A stretch of 64,000 bases of DNA from positions 123,905,307 through 123,969,306 of the forward strand of contig CM054114.1 in the NCBI GenBank assembly GCA_028673005.1. The letters run 5' to 3'. Origin of the DNA: Tanypteryx hageni (lineage: Eukaryota > Arthropoda > Insecta > Odonata > Petaluridae). Of this stretch, positions 1 through 12,100 are shown in pieces. The translations under genes were made by a program, and so were the position numbers. Positions within the stretch are counted from its first letter, which is position 1. Each line of letters begins with the position of its first letter. A model generated the notes under the pieces. The model was not told the origin of the DNA. It did no database searches and saw nothing but the letters and a program-made list of their open reading frames with translations.

Positions 1-1
1 G

Positions 2-197
2 AGGCAAGGGGATACTGGATGCCGTGAGACTAAGAGGGAGGAAAGGTCATCGTCAGAGGAGAAAGAAGAGGCAGAGGAAGATGAGGAGGAGGAGGAATCT
101 GAGGATGATGAGGAAGAGTCCGAGGAAGATGAGGAAGAGAATGTTGGGTCGAGTGTCATGAGGGAGTCCCTGCCCCCGGGTTGGGAGAGGCACGAAG
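2..197 (+). CDS. Fe65: Fe65 exon: acidic region and start of WW domain
   Basis: Open in frame 2 from the window edge to a GGTAAG-type donor at 198. It encodes an almost uninterrupted Glu/Asp run, then SLPPGWERHE, the first strand and first signature Trp of the WW domain. It ends in phase 1; the split Asp codon is completed by the exon at 1074. An acidic segment just before WW also occurs in vertebrate Fe65 proteins. Where this exon starts cannot be seen. Confidence 0.9.
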
Positions 198-3100
198 GTA
201 AGAGACTGATACACTGGTCCGGCTCAAAGTGGTTGCAAAGAATCCAGTGGGAAAAAGTTTACGGAGGCAAAAATGAAAAATTATTAATTCTTACTGTCGA
301 AAATTAAATGGCTGGAGAAATTGATAGATAGATAGCATCTTTATTCAGGCGAAATTTGGACCATAAGGTCCATTCTTACATTTTACCCTTAAAAATGTTT
401 CTGCCCGGGTCGAACCAAGGTCTTTACTTGTGTAAAGTGGACGTGATAACCACTACACTACAGAAACATGATGTGGACAAATCAAGAGAAAGTTTTGTCA
501 GGTTAAAAGATGGTAAAGTTCCATTTTCTAGATACCCTAGTTTTTTAAATGTATTCAGTTTTGTAATGTATTCTAGAATTCACCATTTTGATTATCTGTA
601 ATTTGAATTTACAAAAATTATTTTAAATTTTGCGATTAAAAATAAATAAAAATATAAAATTTTGGAAAAAATTTTAATTTTCTTCCCTCCAAATTTTGAG
701 CTTGGACTCGCACTAAGGATATGTGTATTTAAGTAAGGAGATCAACAAAAAATAAATAATGATAAATGACAGTTTTAATTTTCTCCCTTCCAAATTTTGA
801 GCTTGGACTCGCACTAAGGATATGTGTAGTTAAGTAAGGAGATCAACAAAACATAAATAAAGATAAATGACAGTTGCCTGATTTTTGTGCATTTTTTGAA
901 ATTTTGTTTCTTTTCTAGCTTTTAAAAATTCTCTAAATGAAAAGCAGTTGATTTCATTTGCATTTAAAAAATAAAACATCTTATTTTCTCATGTTTATTT
1001 TTGTTTTTCAGCTTTCAAGCATGTCATGTGAACCTTCTTTAAAATGTTCCTAATTTGATTTTCATTATTTTAGATGGAGATGGTCCATATTATTGGCACA
1101 TTAAGAGCGGCACAATCCAGAGGGAACCTCCTACCATGCCAGCCAATGGGAAGAATGATCAGAGGAGGACACTTGCCAAAGAAGCGGAAAGTGTAAGTAT
1201 TCTGCACAATTTTAATTATTATTGAAAAATATACCATGTTTACTAGCATATATGCTGCACTCTTTTAAAATCTTAGGTCTCCAGAATGGTTTGCCGATCT
1301 TTCGTCATGGAAAATTCATACTTGTGACTTTTCGTCGCAATAGCTATCGGTAACTGTGACTTTTTGTCATGGAAACTAATTCATACTGTGAATTTTTGTC
1401 CTGGATAATATTAAGCACTATGACTTTTTGTCACACAATGTACATTGCTGCTTTGTTATGTTCGTCATAAAAAAGAGGAACTATTATTATCTATTATTTT
1501 ACTCTTTTCTCTCATAATAAAAGCAAGAAAATCACTTGGTTTTATAAAATTGCATTTTTAAATTATTTAATCTTGAGTTATAAACTTGAGACAGTTTTGT
1601 AGCTGAAAGAATTAAATTTATTTTGTTGAAGAAAAACTTCAAATTAGCATAAATATATTTGTAATCAGAAAATTGGAACTTTTTAGGATATTAACACTAA
1701 AAACATTAACTACCGTGACCACAAATTCCAATCTTTTCAAAAAGGACTTAATAAAATCTCTGGTCCAGCTGTCGCCTCATCAGGGGGTAAGAGTGCAGCA
1801 CTTATGATTTGCATTTTATAATAAGTTTTATTGACAATAAGTCCAGGTATCAATTTTATGGTGTGACGAAATGTTGCAGGTATCAATTCTCTTGTGTGAC
1901 AAAAGTTGCAGGTACCACTTGTCTTGTGTGACCACATGTCAGTGACGAAAAGTTGCAGGTACGAATTTTCTGTGACAAAAAGTTGGGATGCCTCCAGATT
2001 GAGGAGGTGACTTATGAGCAACAAAAAAATCAGAAAACTCCAAAAATATGATATAATTCTTAAAAATTTACTAGGACACTGCAAAATGGCTCCCATGATT
2101 CAATATGAGGATATGACATTTAAAAACATTCGGTAATCAAATTAAAATTGTGAATTAAATATTATTATTAATATAATTATATGCAAAGGGATCTCCATAG
2201 CTACAGCATGAAGAAGGATCAAAGGATAGACACCCAGAAGCCATAGCAGATGGAGACATGAAGGATGAAGTACACAAGTACAGTATGAGAGTGAGAAAGG
2301 AGGGATGACTTTTGAAAGCATAATATTAAGAGAGAACATGTTATAAAGGCACATGGTCGATCGATTAGTACAACCTAAAAACTCAGTCAAGAACAGCTGA
2401 AACTCATTTACCTTTGCATCATCACCCATTATTCTTTATTTTGACTATTGTCACATTGTTTGAAGTTTTTTCATCATTAAGAAAATATCTATCACTAATA
2501 TAAAAGCCCGCCAATGTGACGGGAAAGAAAATATTTTTTATCATTTAACTTAAAATCACGCACTTATTATTCTTAGAAATAATTTATTCTTATCTTTCAA
2601 ATATCAAAATTGTATTAAAAATTCTAACATAATGGATAGATGACATAAACTTTAATGATTTGTCATAGAAAACTGTTGTACATTATTAAGACTCTCTGGA
2701 CGACACGTTAAATGCTTGATGGCTCATATTAAGACGCTCAATATGTACATATATATTACTCACAATATGAGAATTGAAACAATAATGGGGTCTTGATTTC
2801 GACAGTGGCATGGTTGCCAAGGCAAATCCCCTTGAAATGATTAAATTTTGCCAAAAAAAAGTCATTTAAATGTTAAATTCAAGTGTTTGTGGACTGAGGA
2901 AGACAATCAACAATATGAATAAGAAACTTTGTTCATTTTCCTTTAAAACAGTCCCAGTTTGAAGTTCGAGGTTCAATTGTTCTAATTTTTATGAGCAAAT
3001 GGATGAAAGCTTGCACGTCACTAAATTGATTTTTGTTATCTTATGGGAAATAGAAATTATCATCTGGAGTCGAATCCGAGTATTTTTTGGGGATTTTTTT

Positions 3101-6100
3101 TCGTAAACTGCTTTTAATATAAGGGTCAAACATTTCTACCAAATTTCACTCTTCTACCTAATCGGAAAGTGTGTTAATAATACCATTACAATCAGTCGTA
3201 AATAGTTCTCAATTCTCTCACTCTTTTATAAAGACTCTTTACGTCTGACACATAACCAAGCAAATTATATAGAGTTGATTATCTACATCGTTATCAAAGT
3301 AACATATTTACCCGAATAAAAGACGACCCCGAGTCTAAGATGACTTCTCCCCTTTTAGCAGACTGTAAAAACAGAAAAAAGATTTTAAGACCTAATTTCT
3401 CACTAAATGTATTTTGTGTATATTTCGAAAAGACATACCGTATTGTCCCGACAAACAACCTTCAGCCAATCTATCACAAGTTTTTCATTCATCCATCCCT
3501 TCTTCTGCACGTGAAAGATTACATCTGGCAGTAATTTTTCCTTTGGCATCCTCTTACAATTTAAAATTACGTAGGGAGTCAATTTTTGCCTGTCAACCAT
3601 GACTGCAAGCATAACAGTTATCCTTGATTTCTCATTTCCAGTGGATGTTAACAACACTGATTTAGCTATTACTATTTTAAAATTCATGTGATAACTTCGT
3701 CGGATTCCTGTGTTAATCTGGGATTTAGAATAACCTTTTTTGTCAACATGGTCAACGCCATTTTTGTCACCCATTGTTAAAATAACAGATGGCTCACTAA
3801 GGTAGTTACAAAGTGCTGATGCACTAATAGCTTCAATTCAATGACTATCGAGGGATTCAGCTGCTGATTGAACTCAATCTATTCTCACCTTGGATGCATT
3901 TTTTAAATACAATGCAACGTACGTCTAATGTGTCTACAATGTAACAAGTATCTTGTATCTCGTGAACAGACATGCAGAATGTACGGTGATTTTTCGAAAC
4001 ATGATTTCCAATTTTTTTAAATCACTAGTACTCGAATATAACATGGGGGCTACTTTTAAAATTTCATTTTTTGGAAAAAACATCAAGTTATATTGGGGAA
4101 AATATGGTATTCGGTATAGGCATACTAGTTCCATAAATTGAAATGGTTTGTTACTAATTTTGTTTGAGACAAAAACAATTTTTTAAATGTATTTTTTGAA
4201 ATTAATACACCATATTAATCGAAATCCTGTTCGTAAGTTTGCAATGAAAAATTTTAGTAGATGCAGTTATTTTAACTTATGTTTCATTTGTATAAAACGG
4301 CATTGATTAAATGCCTAACCATACTTCCTAAGGTTCTACGACAACTCGTTGCGGTCAGTTCTCCGCGCATCAATTCGGCGCGGTCAGTTTGTCATCTGAA
4401 AAATTCATCGTGCGTCAATACAGGGCACAAAAAATTCATTGCATGTCAATTCATCGCAAGACTAATTGGAAGGCGAGACACCATGGCTGGTGTACTTTTC
4501 CATAGCAAAATTTTTCTTTCTATTTCGATAATACCAGAATGAATCGTAATTCTCTTTGCGAATTACACAAGGCAAGACGCATTGTATGGTGCACGGGAAT
4601 GGGTGACTCCCAATCCAACAAGTGTATTTCCCTGCCTAGTCATGGAGTCTCGCCTTCAAATATGTCTCTCAACGAATGTCTTGCGACGAATTTGTCCCAG
4701 GACGAAATTTTGTCACGACAGATTTGTTGAGCGATTAAATGACCTACGGTGACTTTTTCATGCAATGTAGTGATTAGCGAGGAGTTTGTCATTTGATGAA
4801 TTAAGGGCAATGTATTGATGGTATACCACTTCGTACTCGAATTTAAGACAAACCTCGATTTGTGCAAGCTGAAATTTGGAAAAAAACCTTGTCTTGGATT
4901 TGGGTGAATACAATAATAATTGTAAATATGTGTGCAGCCATTGGTATTCATGTGTGATTTTTAGTTTGCCAGAATGCATTAGGCATGATTACAATTTTTG
5001 AGATGCAGTTTATGTTTGCGTAATATTTTCATTCTCAAAAATATGAAGGCTGCAGCTAATATGCTAATAAATATGGTACATCATAATTTAGCTGTGTTCA
5101 GTGTGATAAATTGAAGCAAAATCTTAAAGTGCTTTACTTTGGTAAAACATGATAGATCTAAATTCTAGACAACATTAGATTTACAAAAGTTGTTTTGGCT
5201 AAAGGAGTATTTCACCTTTGTTAGTTTTGGCCAAAGTTATTGAGCTATTATCAATTATCATTAGATTTGGTGAAGACAAATGTTCAAATTTCTGTGAATA
5301 CAATACTTTCTGAAAAGATTTTATTTTGAGAAGTGATGTTGATACAAGTAGCAAAATTTATGAAGAATCCATTTATTTCCTTAAACTGGTGTTTTAATTT
5401 ATACTTTGTGTTTACGTGTTAAGAAATGCTAGGTTGTATAGCAATTTAACTTCTTTAGTTTTGTTATGTTTTTTCTGCCTTGCATGATGAAAAAGTAAAG
5501 AATTTAACTTGACATGCATTGAATCACATGACTGTCTGAAAAATGCAATGGAGTTTCTTTTCCATCTTCATTGTTGAGTACATGTTTGTGGTTAATCCAC
5601 ATAATCAATTCAAACAATGCCCTATTCTAATTTTTTATTATTGAAATCTCGCATTCTGCATTTTCTTGGCTACTTACCTATACATAATATTTCCATCGTA
5701 ACATAATCCTATCACCATGCCGAATTTTCTGGTTATTTTTAGTTTTTATGATTAAAATATTTCTGTTTATTGGTTCAGATAATTCAAAATCCATCTCATT
5801 CCTTTTAACAAAATCTGTTGTTATCAGAAAATGCCAACGAATAAAATTATTATTTCAGGCACTCAGCAACTACCAAACTCCTGTGTTCAACACTGTCACG
5901 AGGAGCAGCACAAGCTCAGCATTGGAGGACTTGGATGGAAAGAAGAAGGAGGAGAGGAAAGAGGAGATGGCATTCAAGTGAGTATTGTTCCTTTTCTTTG
6001 ATTTATACAAATTTATTTAAAAGCAGATCATGCCCAATAAAATAATAATAAAGGAAAAAGGAATTTTAAGATGCCTGATAGGCAAGAATTTAAAGCTGTA

Positions 6101-9100
6101 TATAATGGATAATTGTATAAATAAATTAAAACCCATTAGAGAGTCATATCATACTGATTCCCTGACCTTTTTAGAACCAGGTGTTCTTGTCCATTCTATG
6201 ATACAGACCTGAATCCATGTGATTGTCTTCCAGGAATTGTTTAAAAGTAATGTATATCAATAACTCACTGATGATGTAGGAACACAAAAAAATTACAGCT
6301 GCTATGAAGTAATCATATGCAGTTACAGAAAATAGGTTTATGCCTGTACATAGTTTAAGATGCTAAGAAATTACATGCTGAAAATTATTGTTTAAGTTGA
6401 ATTTCCCATTCTTTACACGTTTCACAACAAAAAATCTAGTAAGTAACATATGTCATTAAATATAAACAAGTATAACTAGATGTTCATTTTATGAACATCG
6501 CTCAATTTGTCCAAAATTCTGATAATAGAAACAAGCAATGTGTTTGGGCATCTTTGATCTTGGAAACTTTATTAATTTTGTGAACTTCTATAGTTTAGTG
6601 ATTCTAGTGTTCTTATTTTACTAATCCCTTCTGATGAAATTCCTTTTTTTTTCAAATCCTTGCATTTGCATTAAAAATAATATTTTTGTAACTGTTGTTG
6701 CAGGAGGAGAAGCTATCCAGCAAGGTCAGAACCAGAACCTGTGTGTCTCGGAGGAAGTAGCAGCAGTAACAGTATTGCATCGAGGGAGAGGCCGATTAGG
6801 TTTGCTGTCAGATCCCTTGGTTGGGTGGAAATAGCAGAGGAAGACCTCACCCCTGAACGTAGCAGCAAGGCTGTTAACAAGTGTATCGTGGACCTTTCCC
6901 TTGGACGTAATGACCTTCTGGATGTCGTAGGGCGTTGGGGAGATGTTAGTATTGCTTCATTATATTTTCATCTGCAAAATTCCTATCCATTATTTCTCTA
7001 TAAATTAAAATATCAATTCAGTTATATTTGGGACTAATTAGAAACCAGGAGAAAAATTCCGTTATGACCAGGAATTGAACCCAGGTCTCCCACTTGCCAA
7101 GTGGAGTTTGTCAGTTGACTCACTATGCTCAGTAATAATAGCCATGGTAGTTGCTTGATTAATTAGTCATTCTTACGGTTAATTGCATATTTTTTTCAAC
7201 GGCCGTGATTAATGACGTGAATTCTGTTTGGAGTGAAAAAAAAACAAAAAGAGCTGAATAAAGCAGAAGCAATGTAAATGCATTGTTGTATATTTTCCTT
7301 TTTTTGTTCTTTCAGGGAAAAGATCTTTTCATGGATCTTGATGAGGGTGCCCTTAAGCTCATCGACCCAGAAAATTTAACAGTGTTGAACACTCAACCTA
7401 TTCACACCATTCGTGTTTGGGGTGTTGGCAGGGATAATGGAAGGTAAGAAATTCATTCATTTTATCTTTTAATAAAACATTACATACTACACTGTCACCT
7501 CTTTCAACTAAAATTACTAGAATCAATGGCTACCTGAAAGAGTAATTAAAATGTTTTCCATAGTTTTAAATGCTCTGCAAAACATATTTTATTTTTGTGC
7601 ACTCCTTATTGATCATGCTAATGAAGGAAAAGGGGACCAAGGTTAATAAAAAACATTAATATTTACTTAATTTTACTTAAGTTAAAAAAGTCTGCTTGAA
7701 ACTCAATCACTCAATATCTCATGACTCAAGTTTTACAGATATCTGTAGCATTGTCTCATTCAACATGTAACATAACTTTCTGTAGCCCATGAAACTGTTC
7801 TGAATAATGGATGCATTAAATCTAACGTTAGTTTTGTATGTGGTATAGTTACAAAGGTATCTGACTCCATTTTAATGCTGAAAACAATAAAAGCAAATGA
7901 CTTTTTGATGTGAATCATTTACATAAATTAAAATAGGTCATCTTGTAGCATATTATTCAACTCTCTGAACACATTTAAAAATCTAATATCAGATTACCAA
8001 TAATAAATTGCCTGTCTCAGTATAAGGGGCTCTTTTAATTGTCTTGATCTGTTAATTATTAAATATATTTCCACGTAATTGATTGTCACTATTAGTAACT
8101 ATGTCAGGGCAACATGGGCAATGATGGGGAACTTCCCTTCTCTTCCTCTCTTGCACACATTCAACAAGGTCATTTAAAAAGCTATGTGATTGACATCATA
8201 CCTCAGCAGTATTTCATGTCACTATTATACCAAATAGAATCTGAACTTCTCTTAATTTCTCTGTTACTTGGACTCAAATAGAAAAAAATAGGTAAATAAA
8301 CTGCCCAACTGACCACATTTTCAGTGATGGTCTGTTTTTTTCAACAGTTAAAAGTTGTATATAATATTTCTGCAGAATATTTATAAATGTTTTTCCTGGG
8401 TAAATAGAATTTTATCATAGCTGACAAACTATATAAAAAGATATTAGAAAATTGCTTTTCATGAAAATGATAGAAATGCAGTATAGCTGTTTTTATGGCT
8501 TGGATACACTGCAATCAGTTAACCAGGAGTGTACTGTATGTATAAGGGTAACTTTTCATTATAAAACGTGATAAAATACTAGATATGCATAAAAATTGAT
8601 CAGTAAATATCATTCAAAATTTAAAGAATAGGGTACAGAATATATGGTGTCAGAATTTGCTATTTTTATAAAATTTTATTAATTAGATCATTAGATAATG
8701 TTTTATTTAGATTGTTAGATGGCAAAATTTCATTTAGATTTTTAGTTAGTGGAATTTCATTTGTATGTTATTTGCATGGTAGAAAGTGTTTCCTTCTGAG
8801 TAGTTTATTTCTTTACATTGGATAATTCCTTCCAATTTTATTTAAGAAAAAAGCTAAATCTATGGTAGGGCTTGAGAATTTGTTTGGAAAAGCATGAGGA
8901 AACAATTTTTATTTTCCTGGTGCAAGTTTTATTCTTACATTGTTACTTAATAGATTGTAAAACTCTTAATTTATTTAAAAATTGTTTAGGATTTCTATGT
9001 GTAGAAATGTTGAATTTATAAACACATGATTGTATCATTCATAACTTAGTTTAGTTTACTATAACTAAAAATAAAAGATTTGAAAAGATAGGAAAACCAT

Positions 9101-12100
9101 GGCTGATTATAATCATATTATAATGTGATTCACTCAAAGCTTCAGTTTGATGCATAATAATTGCTAAATTCAAAATATATTTTTTCATCGAGAGCATAAA
9201 TCCTTGGATAGTATATTTATTAAAATTTTTTGCTTTTTTATAGATTTTTACATTGTGTGCTAGTCTTATAGCAAGATTACATTTGGAAACAACTTTATTG
9301 CTAATTTCTATTGTGATTGAAATTATGAGCATCTTTTAAACAACAATGGTTTATCACTTTGTTGACATTTTTCTTTTTCAGTATTCTGAAATTTCTAAGC
9401 CATAAAGTTCTCTTTATAAATATTTTTATTATAAATATTCTATTAATTGTTTGACCATTAAATGCATAGTAAGAATATTGGCAACTACAAAACAGTGAAG
9501 TTATGAGAAGACTCTTCCTTCAAGAAAACACTGTGCTATCATGTTATATACCAATGAATTACAATGACTTGAAGTCGAAGAAAAAAATATATTTTTCAAA
9601 GTATGAATCATTACAAATTTTCTTATGTAACTTTAAATCCAGTGAATTCACTTTAGATTCTCTCTCAACAACATTTTTTCACTTTGTAGAGAAATAGTTT
9701 TGTAGTTTATTTGCTAATTAAGATCTCTTTTCTCATCATTCATCTATGTGGTGGTGCTGTTAACTCCAGGGAGAGGTAAACATGCTTATACCTTATCTAT
9801 TTAAAGTTTGTCCAATGCATTGCAGGCATGGTTTGATTTTCATCTGCATCATTCAAGCTAGTGCATCTTGATTGGTTCGCTTTTATATCAGTTACTTTGC
9901 ATGTAGGGATGCTGTGAAATGCCCTTAGCATATTGAGTGCACACAAAAGCCAACAAAGTTTTGTGTTTTCACAATATTAAGAAATTTTTAAAATTTTAAT
10001 TTTTGGGTTGATTTATATTTGAATCATTACCTTTTGCATCGACTACATATTACATATTTAGTGAATTCATCAAACTTAATGTTTGTACGTATTCAAGTAT
10101 ATACAGCATACATGCTACTTTTCATCATAGAATCTGTTGGTAACCATGCTTCCTGTTATCATTTTAGTCTATCCATAGGAAAAGGCCTATTTCTCTTCAG
10201 TGTTCATTCTGTCTGTACAATTTTTCATTTAAATTCCATACCTTCATTTTCTGATGCACACCAACTTGATTGCTGTTTGCGTAAATCCTCTTCTTTTCCA
10301 ACAATTGCTCAGATAGGTATTAGTAATTTTATTTATTATTTATTGTGTAGCATCTCAAACTATACTCTCCATTGATATCAGTATTTGTAATGAAAGAGAA
10401 AGCATGTTCTCTTGCAGACAAACTTCTTTTGCTGTTTGTGTACTGTAGATAATATTTATATGATTGCTATTAAATAACCTCATATTTTTAGAGACTTGAA
10501 TATTATTATTTAATTTTTCACTTTAATATATGTATTTTATTACTTTTATTTATATGATTCAAATAATTGCCCAGCATGCATTCAGCTTCTATGTCATATT
10601 ACCTTATCATCCTGTGGCACTCTTTAAAACATGCAGATGTATCAAAGGTGCAGTTGCTTACTTAAATTTTTAAGAATTTGTACTCTTTTGATTCTAAGCT
10701 AATTTACTGCATCCAATCAGTCAAAAAAATTATTATAAAGTTCCTTGAAGGTTTAAAGTTTCAGTAATGTCAAATTTGATTATTTAATCATCTGTCTTCT
10801 CATCTATTGTTAGTTTATAGTTTTCTTTAATAGGCATTAAATATATCAATGCATTTGATATTTGAAGTAGACAGAATAATTAAGAATTTTCTGATCCTGA
10901 GCTTATAATTTGTTTATGGCTTTTTCCTACAAGTTAATGACCAGTTTACTATATTGTAATGAGAAGTTTTGACTTGGGAGATGTTTGTTTTCAATGCACA
11001 TTCAGTTTATGTTTTATAATTTTTCAAATATTTCTATCGTATGAGCGGTTTTTGAAAAAAATCCGCTTATGCATTTGGTTTACCCTAATTCCTCCTAAAT
11101 GAAAGCAGCTAGAGACTTAATATTTTTACCTATCAATTTAGTATTCTTTCTCATTTTGCACGTTTTGTAGCGGCCATCAGAATGTGGGTGAAAAATTTAA
11201 TTTAAATTTCCTTTTTTATAAATGTTTTTTTAATTATTCTTCTTATTTATATTCAACTATTTGTTAAAATTTTATTTCAGACTACTCATACTGGTGCACA
11301 TTAAGGTTTCCTAGATATTTTCAATCCCTTCTTTTGACCCAAAAGATATTTAACAATTTTTTTCTGATATGAACTCTTTGGTTCATTATTGTTCCCATAA
11401 CTTTTTTTATCTTTCTCTTACTCTGTCTGCAACAACTTCCACCACATGCCACCAGACCGCTCCACTGACTGACTGTAATACTATTTTTAACAAACTTTCT
11501 GAGTAGATAGAAGATTGAAATTTGGTAGGAATGTTTGTCTCTTATAGTAAAAGCCATTTACGAAACAAAATCCCAAAAAAAGACCCGGGTTCGACTCCAG
11601 TAGATAATTTCTAAAGAAAAACAAACGCGTTTGTTATTCTTATCGTCGCATTTTGCCTACGATACAAAATTGCTCAAATTTTACGTTTAAATCATATTTA
11701 TTTGAAAAATTTGAGCTTTTAAATGATATGTCGCCTTGCCGACCGTGTCATTGTTAAACCTTGAGATTGTATTGTCACATTAATCCTTATACTATATGCC
11801 TAATGATTGTGTGTTTTGAATGCTTTAATACGAGAGAGATAGAGGGAGAGAGAGACAAAATTAAATGTTACTTAGATTAAAAATAATATTGGTTATATAA
11901 GAATTGTCTAGTGTAATGTATTTCTTTGTCAAACAATTTCTGTTTGCCCAAAACTATTTTTACTCTCTGGAGCACTGAATTATGTGAATTTTATATTTAT
12001 TGCTTGCTTTTTAGTGCATATAAAAGTTGGTTTCATTAATTTTTATTTCAATTTTAACTTAATACTTAATTCACGCATACCCATCATATTTGACGGGCAA

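Noticed and set aside
399..468. A functional tRNA-Val gene on the minus strand
   Set aside because: The anticodon stem does not pair, the T loop is one base short, and it is fused to a repeat body with a GATA tail; better explained as a SINE.
2142..2429. 95-codon minus-strand frame in Fe65 intron 2
   Set aside because: Hydrophobic low-complexity translation without a family match or splice sites.
10019..10375. 118-codon + strand frame in Fe65 intron 5
   Set aside because: No homology signal or splice borders; base composition is the same as the surrounding intron.
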